Part shown: piece after piece, positions 9,867 to 20,244 of the stretch
Numbering within the stretch: the stretch's first letter is position 1
Layout: every line of letters starts with the position of its first letter
DNA from: Trichostrongylus colubriformis
Taxonomy: Eukaryota; Nematoda; Chromadorea; Rhabditida; Trichostrongylidae
Direction of reading: 5' to 3'
Length of the DNA stretch: 64,000 nt
Assembly (NCBI GenBank): GCA_963978905.1
Contig: OZ022260.1
Location: forward strand, 15,427,725-15,491,724
Translations under genes and position numbers: made by a program
The notes under the pieces: model-generated
What the model was told of the DNA's origin: nothing
Database searches by the model: none
The model's input: only the letters and a program-made list of their open reading frames with translations

Positions 9867-11960
9867 AAACTATGAACACTGCCTGACGAGCGTATTTCCA
9901 GTGCAAAAGTCATCGCCAACAAACGCTTTTAAACGCACCTTGCTGATTTCCTAGTAGTTGCTATATCCAAAGCACTAGTTCAGTCATTTTTGCAAGTAAA
10001 AACTTAATGGACACCACCGCACTGAAGAGTGCACGTCCAAATTGATCGAACCGTTCCCCGTCGGCAGATGAATTCCCTATCTTTTGTCAGATACTCTCTC
10101 CACGTACCCTCACTGAGATATTAGACAAGTGCATGCGCGGTTTATCACAATGGTGTGCAATCTTAACATGGAAAGCTTAGGGGTAGGACATTTAACAGTG
10201 AATAAATCGTTCTTAGAATACACCATGCATGTCACTTCCAAGATCACATCGAATACGATTTACGAGCTTCTGCAGAGGTTTATGAAGGCTTTGCAATTTG
10301 CGAGCATGCTTTCTCTCCTCTCACGAAAGCATGAAACATCATCTGCTGATCCCAAGAAAAAGAAAGCATTGGTCTCGCACTTATATTTGCTACTCAGGTA
10401 GCAGTAAAAAAGTGATTATCGATCGACACTTTTGACATTTTCGATCGACATTTTCCCTCAGACATTAATCAGAAAAGCAATCGAAAACTTTCGATATTTC
10501 TATGCACAGAAATGCGGCAGTTGCAGACGGCCATCATCCATCGCCGGTCATCGTTGGCTTCCAAGCCGCTTTCACCGATAGCAGAATAGGGGAGAGGCTA
10601 ACGATGACGATTCTTTGAACATGTTGTAGCCTAAGGTAATCCTCTTCCTATTTTGGTGTTTAACCCAATAAGGTCTCGATATAGTTTTGGTCAGTAATCA
10701 ATCATCAACATTAAGGTTACTAACTATTCACCTACTTCCTTTGAGAGGCTGAGAGTGGTTATACTGCTGATGAAACCACAGATCTCTTCATGTTTTTCAA
10801 AATGTTGAAACTTTCACCTTTACAAATGACCCCAAGGAATGGGAATTTTTTGTAGCAAGGTGCAACATTAACGTTTGATATCAGTCATAGGAAGGGTCAA
10901 GCATTTCGTCGAATGAAATTCCGAAGGGATACTACAACCCCCTCCCCCCTCTCCCAAGAAAAGGACTCTCTGGTATTTCCGGGATTACGGGAGATAACGG
11001 CCTCCCTACCCCCTCCCTCCCCCTTTCGGGCCACGGTCGACGCCCCTCAAACTGTCGCCGTAGGTCTGCCTTTGCGGATACTTGAGCAGTCTCCTCAAAA
11101 AAAAAAGTTCGTGACTAATCATATCACTATCTTCGAAATTCTCCTACAAAGGGCGGGCGTTCGCGGAAAGGAAACCTTAAGGACGATATCGAAAATTATG
11201 GCCCTCCTCCCACCCAGTACGACCCCCATCTTCCAACCCAAAGTACCACCCGCCGTCGACGCGGATTATAGGTGCTGTGACATCCATTTGAGTGTAGTAC
11301 CACCTGATTGGCGGGACCTTTTTCAATACAATCCTCAGCCCTTATCAGATTTATCTGATTACTTTCAGCTTTCTTTCTGTTGAGGTGATATCCCCTCTCA
11401 TTCAGCGTTATCTCCTCTTATCTCTATAGGAGTGTACTAGTTTCGATTGCCCCCCGTAGTCTATTAACTTCATATACATACCCGTGAAGATGATGAAGAT
11501 GGAGGGAAGAAGGGTGCGGAGAAAAGACAACGGCTTTATATATGGGTGGAACATAATAAATAAAAGGTAAAAATCAAAATGGGATTTTTTGAAAGTTGAC
11601 GTCAGTGGCATCGGTCTGTGCGTAAGCTTTGATTTCACTTTTCTGTCGCGAAGGACACAAATCGTTGAGCTCCTAATGAGGCACTAGAAGCAGAAAATAA
11701 TTTGCGAATTTAGAGCAAGGAGGGAGTGGACAACTTGTTGTATGCCGAACAGTAACATGTATTTACATGACGAACTTGTCTATACTTACCGCAGGATCCT
11801 CCACTTACATGAATGATCCTGTAAAGCCCATTTTCAAAATTTAACAGGGTGTTCCCTCACACCGCCTACCGCACTCATTAAGGCACTTGTGGTTTCACCG
11901 GAGTAAATCACAAAACTTCTTTTTTCCTCAACTCGTACTTATCTTCAACAGGTCCGTTCA
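9867..11960. other. No recognised gene; one long unexplained frame
   Basis: The longest frame is 10913-11383 (+, 156 codons). Its translation is proline-rich and low-complexity in two blocks, with no known domain. Its CCCCTCCC-rich start resembles C-rich repeat pieces elsewhere in the window, so I read it as chance or repeat-derived. Confidence 0.4.
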
Positions 11961-11963
11961 AAA

Positions 11964-12060
11964 GAATCGTCCACGGAAGCAGAAAATGTTTCAGTAGCAT
12001 ATACTTACGTTGTATTTGCTCACCACGAATAATAGAAAGTTTCATGGGAAAAACAGGAAC
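11964..12060 (+). repeat. Solo end of MITE family B
   Basis: GAATCGTCCACGGAA followed by GTTGTATTTGC and a GAAAGTTTCATGGG piece resembles the terminal region of the family B elements at 16.0 and 55.7 kb. No second end was found nearby, so this is a decayed fragment. Confidence 0.4.
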
Positions 12061-12758
12061 CCCTCTGTGTTACAGTCTCCTAAAGCAACGCCCGGTGCAT
12101 TGCGGCGGCAGTCACGTAGTCGAAGAAGCAGAATGGGAAGCAAATCAATTTCGGGATTCGAAACTTTACTGCTCTTTTCACGCCACTGTTCAGAGGTTGC
12201 TCGACGGAAGAATAGCTTCGCCTTCAGCACCTCTACGGTCTTAAATAGAGCCAAAGCATTCCGAAATGCCTTTTGACGCTTTTTCTCGAATCTTATCACC
12301 ATTATCAATTTGGCTCACCCACTATTAATGCCCCATCTGTTGTGAATTCTGTGTATACACAACCATAATATCTAACTCTTATCAAATGAGATTTAGAAAT
12401 GAGTGATAACATGTTGGTTCGAGTGATTTACCCTAGGACATAACTTAGATAAGCACCTATTGAAAAGATACCGCAGGCATGCCCTCGCGGTATCATGTGT
12501 ACAATCAACTATGTATCCGAGGTATTGCCCCTGGCGGGGTGCACTCTTTCATTCCCCAACAGGAGTGTCTCCACTGGACTTTTCGGTTCAAGACTGAGAT
12601 TGTATCTATGCACCGCTCTCAGTTGTTTGTATATAAACCCTCATTGCGATGTATTATGGTCTGTTATAGTACAAAAAGTACGTCGTAACAAATATATACT
12701 ACACGTGCCTGTACAACCTCTGGTAATCCACCAAACCGTCTCACTCTTCTAAACACCT

Positions 12759-13115
12759 ATGAGTGTCAGCGCTGTGGGATCAAAACGAAAGACGGAACGG
12801 ATCCGACAACGTTTGCCTTCTCACGCTCCTTATCGAATCTTATCAACCATTATCAATCTAGCTCATCCACTACTAATATACCCGTCCCACCACTCCAGGA
12901 CTAACGGGAAACGCGAAGCGGATTCGGTGAGATTTGCCTTCAGCCGCTCCTTATCAGCTGATTTCCTTAGCAGCTGCTATCACTTTTGGTCCACCACAGC
13001 GGAGGTCCCCGCTCCAGCCTCTACATCAGTAGTAGAATTCAGAATCCAGCTTTGCTGAAACGCGAGATATGAATTTCGTGACAGACAGACACACACAAAC
13101 AGACAGATAGACATA
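12759..13115 (-). repeat. Diverged, reversed copy of the 52.7-53.5 kb tandem family
   Basis: On the minus strand this reads a GTCTGTCTG-like simple tract, CACGAAATTCATATCTCGCG, AGCAAAGCTGGATTCTGAATTC, and GTGATAGCAGCTG/GATAAGG-like blocks. This is the same order as the + strand array at 52.73-53.52 kb. A related TCTTATCACCATTATCAA piece occurs at about 12290. Confidence 0.65.
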
Positions 13116-13124
13116 CTTAGAGGA

Positions 13125-13367
13125 TCATATATTGTAGGATAGTAAGCAGTGCAAAAATTTGCGACAGGGCACTCGAGCTGGGTCACCGATCAGCAACTGC
13201 GTCACAACGTCACTGTGCCATAAGTCTTCTGGTCCCACTGTAAACTGGTTGCAAGCTGAGAACGCCACCGCCATCGTCCCCGCGAGAACTGACCGTATTC
13301 GATTGCCCTGTCGCACACCCTCAGAGGCACTTATGATATCGACCGAGATAGGTGGTGTGGTCGACAC
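13125..13367 (-). CDS. Unrecognised 80-codon frame
   Basis: The minus-strand frame begins MSTTPPISVDIISASEGVRQ. The SEGVRQG segment faintly recalls the region before the GxxQG box of reverse transcriptases, but the rest does not follow that fold. It could be a decayed retroelement piece or chance. Just upstream on the minus strand (13380-13415) lies TGGCGCAGTGG, which fits a polymerase III A box. A tRNA-derived SINE remnant is therefore another reading. Confidence 0.15.
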   Translation of the reverse strand: MSTTPPISVDIISASEGVRQGNRIRSVLAGTMAVAFSACNQFTVGPEDLWHSDVVTQLLIGDPARVPCRKFLHCLLSYNI

Positions 13368-14329
13368 TTCAGGAGCAGAATTGTGCTCTTTTTAACCACT
13401 GCGCCAAAATGGAAGGCTGCATGAAGAGTCCATCGTACTATGAAGCTTTGTGAATAAGAAATGTTCTATTATTACCTGCTCCAAGCCCTCTAGCAACTTA
13501 ATAGGCGTTTTTGCCCACGCTTTTCGCCCGGGGAATAGGCTGCTCCGGTAAGTACGGGACTTTCAACAACAGTTTGCAGTTTTCTGCACGGAAAATGCCT
13601 TTTCGGAACAACGATTCTCTGAGAGAACCAAGCGGACGTACGTTTCAGAACTCTCCCTCCTTGCGGGATAATTTTGGGAGTGGTGCACTAGTCTGAAGAC
13701 CGTTCTTAGGATTGGATCCCAGAAATGATATATTATTCTCCGTAAGTCTCCAGTAATTTCTGAGAAACATTGCTGTATTCATTTCCACAAAAATTTTCGC
13801 ACAGAATAGCTTCGTCTTCGACGAAATGTACGTCTCCCCCTCAAAAAGTGCCCTCATCGACGTACCTGATGAGTTGCGGTGCAGCACTGCCTGTCAAATG
13901 AAAATCAAGCGCCACTTCCTAGTACTAGGTATTATCGATTTTAGAGATTGGTTGACCAGCCCGAAATTTCCCTTAGAGTGCGAGGGTGTCGAGGCTTTAT
14001 CGAAGAAGACTTCAAAATACGACCCATTCATCCAACCCAAAACACGACCCCCCCCACTTTCCAGTCTGCCCCGTGTTCCTGTGAAGGGGGTACACTTTTG
14101 ACTCACGAAATTTGTAACGAAGTGTGGAGTAAAAAAAACTTTCATCAAGATTTATTGAACAGTTACTTTTTGAACAGCCAGCGAAATTATGCCTATTGGT
14201 AGCAGACAGATCAACATAATCTATGAGCTTGACAAAATTCTTCTGCTTCCACGACAAGCTGAAAGTATGCTACTCGACACAAACCTCTCGGGATTTCCAC
14301 TCTTATGGCGCGAGGATCAAATCCTACAC

Positions 14330-14405
14330 CAATACCTCAAGCCAATCAAGCCTTCCATCCCTCCGGGGTCCGGGAATGGTACCAGACTTGTCTTGGAGGA
14401 TGAAA
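14330..14405 (+). mobile_element. SINE fragment
   Basis: CATCCCTCCGGGGTCCGGGA followed by TGGTACCAGACTTGTCT and GAGGATGAAAG corresponds to the middle of the complete SINE at 17.6-17.9 kb. Only this part remains, next to the MITE starting at 14419. Confidence 0.6.
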
Positions 14406-14418
14406 GAGTTGACTTATA

Positions 14419-15792
14419 CAGTAGCGCTCAAAAGTCTTCGGCGAAATGGTCTTTCACTTGGGGTTTTTCACTTATAACTTTTTTGCAACTGCACCGATGT
14501 AAGAGAAATTTTAGTATGTTGTACTTGGATACACTGCACACTTAATATACTATTTTGGCGCTCAATGGTGTAGGTTACGTGGTTATATGCCTCTTCTTCT
14601 TCAGCGTCGATCCCGCTCTGTTGCAGGGTCCATATCTGGACTTCCGTCTCCATTCCTCTCGATTTGTTGCGTCACCTGGATGAAGGCCGCGTGTCTTCAT
14701 GTCTTGATGAAGGGTATCGGCCCATCGCTGTCTCGGTCTTCCTCTCGGCCTCTTGCCTATCACCTCCGTTTCGTATCCAATACGGGCGACGCTCTCAACA
14801 TTAGCTCTAAGTACGTGGCCGAACCATCGAAGTCTTCTCTCCCGCATCTTCTCGTCGATGGGAGCGATGCCATATCGCCTTCGGATGTCCACGTTGGTCA
14901 CTTTGTCAAGTCTCGTGAGACCGGAGATCCAGCGCAGCATTTTCGTTTCCATAGTTCCGAGCTTTCGCTCCGTCTCTTTCGTTGCCGGCCAGGTTTCCGA
15001 GGCGTAGAGGGCGACAGGTCTTACGATTGTGCGATACACTTTTGACTTAAGCCTGTCGCCGATTTTACGGTCGCATAGGACTCCCGTTGTCGTTTTCCAC
15101 TTTTTCCAAGCGGCGCTGATGCGTGAAGTGGCCTCGTGCCGAAGGTTTCCGTCTTCGCTCACTGTTGAGCCCAGGTATTTGAAGTGGCTGGCGCGAGGCA
15201 TCATCTCGCCACTGATTTGGATGGAGCCAGCTTCTGCAGTATCCGTCGTCAGGTACTCCGTCTTCTTGATGTTAAGTCGGAGACCGTATCGTGCCAAGCG
15301 GTCTTTCCATCTCTGAACTTGCCGCTGCAGCTCCATCTTCGTCTCTGCTGCCAACACCACATCGTCTGCGTAAAGCAGCGTCCACGGGATAGGTTGCTGC
15401 AGGTCACGGGTGATCGCGTCCATCACGATTATGAAGAGAAGAGGGGACAGGGCGGAGCCTTGGTGAACACCAACGCTGATGCAGAAATCTTTACGTGGTT
15501 ATATGCCATTTTTTGTTTTTTAAGTGCCATCCTTATGCCGTCCCGCTGTGCCGCTGGCATCAAAAGCCGTGGTCTTTCTACAATATATTAATGTTCTCTG
15601 AGACCAAGCCTTTCACTTTTTTGGGTGGTCTTATAGTAAATTAAAAATCCATGAAAAGTGTCAGCGGTACTCAAATAGAATGAAATGTTGGCAATAGGTT
15701 CAGGCCCCACATATTAAAATTTTGTCAAATTTGGTCAAGTAGAAAAAAATTATGACAAAAGAGTTTTGGCCGCAGACTTTTGAGCGCTACTC
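14419..15792. mobile_element. Tc1/mariner-type MITE (CAGTAGCGC ends) split by a LINE
   Basis: The left end CAGTAGCGCTCAAAAGTCT and the right end AGACTTTTGAGCGCTACTC are inverted copies with one terminal mismatch. TA dinucleotides flank both ends (14417-14418 and 15793-15794). Removing the 899-bp LINE and one 17-bp target duplication leaves a ~458-bp element without transposase. A second copy begins at 63882. Confidence 0.85.
14592..15490 (-). pseudogene. 5'-truncated RTE-like LINE, reverse transcriptase C-terminal part
   Basis: The minus-strand reading frame is open throughout the insert. It carries VGVHQGSALSPLLF, the YADD catalytic box (15372-15361), a GLRLNIKKTEYL motif, FKYLGSTVSEDG and a C-terminal RERRLRWFGHVLR helix. 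These are the palm end, thumb and connection region of a non-LTR reverse transcriptase. The N-terminal endonuclease and RT fingers are missing. The insert is bounded by a perfect 17-bp duplication TTACGTGGTTATATGCC (14575-14591 and 15491-15507). Its 3' end reads ...GACGCTGAAGAAGAAGAG. This is the signature of target-primed reverse transcription that stopped early. The clade call (RTE-like) is from motif resemblance. The frame runs past the 3' end into the duplication. Confidence 0.9.
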
Positions 15793-15794
15793 TA

Positions 15795-15905
15795 CGTGCT
15801 GGCCCAGCAAGCCGTTGTACGGACCAAATCGCATCTGCCATCACGCTCCTGAATAGAACTGGAATATGTGCCGCCTCCTAACAAAGGATTGATTAATGCC
15901 ACAAA
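15795..15905 (+). mobile_element. SINE 3'-half fragment
   Basis: GGCCCAGCAAGCCGTTGTACG, CATCTGCCATCACG and CTGAATAGAACTGGAATAT correspond in order to the 3' half of the complete SINE at 17.6-17.9 kb. Confidence 0.6.
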
Positions 15906-15926
15906 ATTTATCCTTTATGATCCTGT

Positions 15927-16832
15927 TAAAGGCACAGTCCACGATAATATAGGTATATTGATTCTATAAACGAGAAGATGGCCCCTTCCACAACGGCAAA
16001 GCGTGTGCCATAATCGCGGCGCGAGGGTGAGTGTTCAAAGGAATCGTCTACGAAAAAGTGGGTACCCATATATTTGTGTTGTATTTGCCTAATGTGGGCT
16101 GCGTGCAAAGTTTCACGCAAAGAAATGTGAATCCGGCTAAGATACAGCACCACAATGACTCGGGCGAGTGGGCGGAGCCTCCGAGCAAGTGCCCACTCGG
16201 CCGTCCGCCGCGGTCGGAGACCATTGTAGGAACAGAAAGTTACGCAAACAGTCCCACTCTCCGTTCTCAACCTCGACGGACGACGGAACGGAGCTTTTAC
16301 TCGGAGGCTCCGCCCACTTGGCTGTGATTTCGGGGAGATGTATCTCAGCTGAATTGTCACTTTTCGCGTGAAACTTGCATGCGGCCCTTATTAGGCAAAT
16401 ACAACATAAATACATGAGTAACAGAGGAACTTTTTTCCGTGGACGATTCCTTTGATCCATAAAGAACGTGTAAAGAAGATGGTGGCCACCGTCTCGAGAT
16501 GGCCTACACCCATCTTCGATTCAACCAGCGGGGAAGTGGTGGCTTTTACGTGTAAGAGAGACATGATATCGACTGCGATATGCAATGATAGGAAAAACTC
16601 CCATCGTGAAAATAACCTTATCGGATGATATTGATTGATATTCACTTGAAGCTTTTCCAAATGCTTGCTTTTGAGCTGCAAACTCGTCGAAGCCAAGGGT
16701 TGGAAACACTTTATTTTCAAAGTTTTCGAAAAGTTTCTTTGTTTTCTCCCCGCACTTGTTTTCTTTAGCACTCTCGAAATCTTTATGAAGCGCGACGAGA
16801 CACAAAAATTATTGTGAACTGTGCCTTTATCG
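15927..16832. mobile_element. MITE family A, interrupted by family B
   Basis: The ends are TTAAAGGCACAGTCCACGAT at the left and TTGTGAACTGTGCCTTTA at the right. The body matches, in reverse orientation, the uninterrupted copy at 48098-48558, including GTGGCCACCGTCTCGAGATG. Without the family B insert the length is ~485 bp. No transposase is encoded. Confidence 0.8.
16035..16455. mobile_element. MITE family B, nested in family A
   Basis: This palindromic element has terminal TCAAAGGAATCGTCYACG repeats. Its long arms carry AGTGGGCGGAGCCTCCGAGC on the left and its inverse on the right, followed by GGCTAAGATACAG-like and TGCATGCGGCC blocks. The second copy at 55727-56179 has the same layout. The interior is GC-rich inside AT-rich surroundings. 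Confidence 0.85.
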
Positions 16833-16917
16833 GCACGCCCATTCGTCTGGCATAGGGAATATTAGATTGAAAAGTCATCAAAATAGCTAAGTTCGATGAT
16901 TTCTAAATGTTCATCTG

Positions 16918-17195
16918 AGGCAGAGGTTGGTGTAGTGATGGATGGCGCTCACTCCTACTCTCATGGTGCAGGCATCAAATCCCACATCAACGCCCTTCCA
17001 GGCCAACCAAGCCTTCCAGTCTTCCGCTTTCGGTGAATTAATGCAAAACTCGTCTGGGAGGTTAAGAGCATTGACTTGCTCATCGGCTAGCGCCCGCAAG
17101 TTGTTGTCGAGACCAATTCGCATTCACCTGCTACCATGATACTGAATGGAACTAGAAGCGCGGCGCATCCCGCTGCAGGGACTGATTAACCCCCA
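16918..17195 (+). mobile_element. tRNA-derived SINE, near full length
   Basis: It begins GCAGAGGTTGGTGTAGTG, whose TGGTGTAGTGA fits the polymerase III A box TRGYNNARYNG except the last base. CATCAAATCC sits at B-box position. It then follows the complete SINE through CTCGTCTGGGA, CCCGCAAGTTGTTG and ACTGAATGGAACTAGAA. It is diverged, and target duplications are not evident. Confidence 0.7.
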
Positions 17196-17400
17196 AAACC
17201 TTACCCATTTACCCTGTGAGTGCTCATCTAGCCTTTTGGAAAGTAGTCACTCAACTGTTTCAACATGAAATCTTGTAAGGAAAGCACATTCCACTTCATA
17301 CAGTGCCTACAGTATGCAGGACCTTTTATATAATCACTGGAAGGAGCTCACCACAGTATGCGAAAGATTCCTCTGTGAACAGGGCAGCAGATCTCCATAC

Positions 17401-18505
17401 TTGGCCTTGTACTGTATTGCCGTCTAGACAGCAACCTCGATCATGTACAGGAAATCAACCCTACCCTTAAAATATTAGCATAAGAGCATCAATTTTGCCG
17501 CTTCATTAGATGGATGAAATCGAACCAGCAGCTGATTAGGTTGATTGATTCCAACAGCTAGCAGGGCTTCTGTCAAGTCAAAAACGATAATCATGTGTGC
17601 AGGTTCGATATGTAGTTTATATAGGATATAGTTTTCGGCGTTAAACAATCTCATGCTGGGATGCGCCGCACATTCTCGTTCCATTCAGAATCGTGATGGC
17701 TGGTGAATGGGATGTGGCCTATACAATGACTTGCGGTGGCCAGCCGATGTAAAAGTCGGTGCCTTTATCATCCCAGACGAGTCTGGTACCAATCTGCCGA
17801 TCCCGGAGGTATGGAGGGCGTGGTGTGCCAGGGCGGGCGTTGATGCAGGATCGATAACTGCACCATGAGAGTGGGGTGTGCGCCACCTGTCACTACACCA
17901 CCTCCGCCCTAGCAGGTTCGATAACAGCAGTTTAAAGACGATTTTTCAGCATTTTTTGTTTTGCTCTCTAGAAATCATATTTTTGGTCTTTATTTGGTCA
18001 CCTATCCATCGTATATCATAGCTTGTGAGACAACAAAAGGAATTTCCTGGTTCTGCACATTCTTAAAATGAATGATGAGCTTTGATTTCCAGCCACACCA
18101 TCTTGATCGACAACGTTTATAGACGCTCGCTTCGGCTAAGGGTTATCTGGCACCATGTTAAGGTCACAGTTTGTTTTTGCTCATTCTCCTTACGACTTCT
18201 CAATCAGGAGTAATTGCCGGTAGTAGGAGCATTCACTTTCCGATCGTCATACAGTGCCAAACCTATGAATTTCATAATTCAGCTCCAGCGATGAGCTTAG
18301 TATAATGAATACAAAAGGAAGAGGAAGTGGCGTTCGACACACAATAACGGATGTCACATTTGATTGTGTGCAAGGATGTTCGGAAGCAAGTTGTTGAACT
18401 GATAGAATGCCCTTAGACCTAAAGAAGAGCTCAAAGCAAATGCGCACGCAAATTTGAGCACCGCAATTACCAACAAATTCTTGTTGCGTTTGCTTGCCTT
18501 GGGCC
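17401..18505. repeat. Dispersed repeat F, copy 1, interrupted by a SINE
   Basis: It is similar over its whole length to 28325-29790. Shared blocks include TTGTACTG(T/C)(A/G)TTGCCGTCTAG, GTTTTGCTCTCTAGAAATCA, TTATCTGGCACCATGTT and CACATTTGATTGTGTGCAAG. Weak open frames on the minus strand (for example 18247-18663) do not stay open in the other copy, so I do not call a gene. The nature of the repeat (old LINE or DNA transposon) is unknown. Confidence 0.75.
17611..17911 (-). mobile_element. Complete tRNA-derived SINE with 12-bp target duplication
   Basis: A perfect direct repeat GCAGGTTCGATA flanks the insert (17599-17610 and 17912-17923). Read on the minus strand the 301-bp element starts AGGGCGGAGGTGGTGTAGTG (A box) and continues to TTATCGATCCTG at B-box position. 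A tRNA-unrelated body follows, containing TGGTACCAGACTCGTCTGG, and the element ends in an AT-rich tail. The empty site is preserved in the second copy of the surrounding repeat near 28535. This is the best reference copy of the family in the window. Confidence 0.88.
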
Positions 18506-19797
18506 ACATGCAAAGTTCCGTGAGAAAAAGCAAGTATCCGTCTGGTAGGGGAAGGATCCGAGGTGGATGTGGCCATTCGGTTTGGAATGGGGTACATATA
18601 CTTCGACGCATTTTTGGACGCTGATCTCGAATCTGCTTTGGCTTCAGCAATGAGTAAGAGCAAATTTGCAGAACGATTCTTTGAGCAGAGTTACAAAACC
18701 GTTTTTCGATGAAAGTCGCCTCGAATACCTCACAAGTGAGTGTTATGACAGCAGTATGTCAAAGAGGTATGTGACACGCTACATCAACTGAAGACGATGG
18801 TTCGGATCTTTCGGGAGATTTTGCTTTTGCAATTTGTTGAACTTCTACTGATCACAGGAGGCACTTCCACTTCAATATCACCGCATTCTGATGCTCCTTT
18901 TGGCATAATACTTGGGCAAACGACAAGCAGTTTTCGCAACCGATGTGCGATCGATAACCTCGGATGTGTTGGTATTTTCCTTTTGTGAGGGTTTCGCTTT
19001 TATCTCAGGAAACATCCGCAAAAGTGTTGTCATGTGCAATGAGTTTATATTCGTTTCCGCATAGTAGTCAATCGTATCCACTTTTCGCTATTCCTATCTT
19101 CAAGATCACAGGAAACTCCGTGATCCACCTTCCTTATATGAGCAAACTCCCATGGCGCACGAATTAGGCGTTATTGCGCAAAGCGAATATGATATTCGCG
19201 ATCAGGAGGTCGGATTACCCCTCTCGCAAATTTTCAGCCAAATCGAGATTTTGGGCCAATTGCGGATAAATGGAAGTGACCATGGGGTGAGGTAATTATT
19301 TATCTGAAACTTTCTATAAAGAAGCCTTCAACCATGACAAAAGTAACAACATGTCTATCAAGATGCCTATAACACAAAGTGTCCCTAACAAGCGTCATAT
19401 GAGAGCATTTGCTTGGAGAAGATCAACGAGTTCTTCTTTCCTTAATGTGTTACCACTCAATAGCCCATGATTTTTTCCGAAACTTGGTGATCTCTCGTTT
19501 TATGTTAGGAAAGCAGGAATTCCCTTTTTTGTATTTTTGTTTAACAACTCCTGGAGCATAGTGATTTTGATGGGAATTAGAGTCATGGAATTTGAGTCCT
19601 CTGATGCTTGGAAAAGACGGTCATACAAGCTTAATTTCCAATCAATTACCTGTACCTGTTGGCTGTTTCGATATTTCAAAGATTGAATAAAACAGAAGCC
19701 GACGTTCTGTATCGGACACACCTATCCATTGAGGAAAATGGCAGCTCCAGTACGACTCCCCCCCCCTTGACGAGAACCCAAATATGTCCCTCCCTCC
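18506..19797. other. No recognised gene
   Basis: Short frames only. A + frame at 18797-18988 starts with a hydrophobic stretch that could mimic a signal peptide, but it ends quickly and has no splice support. Confidence 0.4.
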
Positions 19798-19806
19798 CTT
19801 TCAACA

Positions 19807-20067
19807 CCGGGTGGGGCTACTTACGCCAGAAAATCGCTTTGCGGCGTCGCACTCGCGGCGCCACCAGTACGACTTGTGAATCGTTTGACCTGAGAGCCCG
19901 ACAGAGCGTGGCTGCGTCACCTCTGCGCTCTCACCCATGCCACACTGCCTCCTCCATCCATGTCACACTGCCTCGCTTGAAGGCCGCCATGCCCTGCCAC
20001 TGGCACTGCACCCGCCGCGCCGCTCCCCGCGGGCGGCCACCCGGTTTTTTGGCGTAAGTAGCCTCAC
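19807..20067. mobile_element. GC-rich MITE with 9-bp target duplication
   Basis: GTGGGGCTACTTACGCCA on the left (19811) is mirrored by TGGCGTAAGTAGCCTCAC on the right. A perfect 9-bp direct repeat CTTTCAACA flanks the unit (19798-19806 and 20068-20076). The left side has four extra bases (CCGG) before the terminal repeat. A 9-bp duplication is typical of Mutator-like elements, but hAT-like (8 bp) remains possible. No coding capacity. Confidence 0.75.
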
Positions 20068-20170
20068 CTTTCAACATGTACACAACACTACAATCTCAAT
20101 AACTATATTACCGACTGCATAGTATCACTAAGTATATTGTTACTGTGATTTTTAGTCATTCACATTTTTT

Positions 20171-20240
20171 CACATAACCGGGTCAGCTGACCAGCTGACC
20201 CGGTTATGTGAACCAGCTGACCATAACCGGGTCAGCTGAC
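20171..20240. repeat. Near-perfect 40-bp palindrome plus a third arm
   Basis: CACATAACCGGGTCAGCTG and its reverse complement are separated by two bases (20171-20210). A further partial copy (ACCAGCTGACCATAACCGGG) follows to about 20240. A relative, GTCAGCTGACTCGGTTATAG, lies at 25956. This looks like a short terminal repeat of a repeat family dimerised head to head. Confidence 0.8.
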
Positions 20241-20244
20241 GGCA

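Noticed and set aside
9240..9875. 211-codon + frame across the 3' LTR and minisatellite
   Set aside because: It only exists because the repeat unit lacks stops in this frame; composition is purely repetitive.
10913..11383. 156-codon frame on +
   Set aside because: Proline-rich and low-complexity, C-rich DNA, no domain; probably chance or repeat-derived.
14587..15591. Long + strand frames over the LINE
   Set aside because: Antisense to the reverse-transcriptase frame with the YADD box; shadows.
18797..18988. Signal-peptide-like 63-codon frame
   Set aside because: A single hydrophobic start with no downstream exon or domain is not enough.
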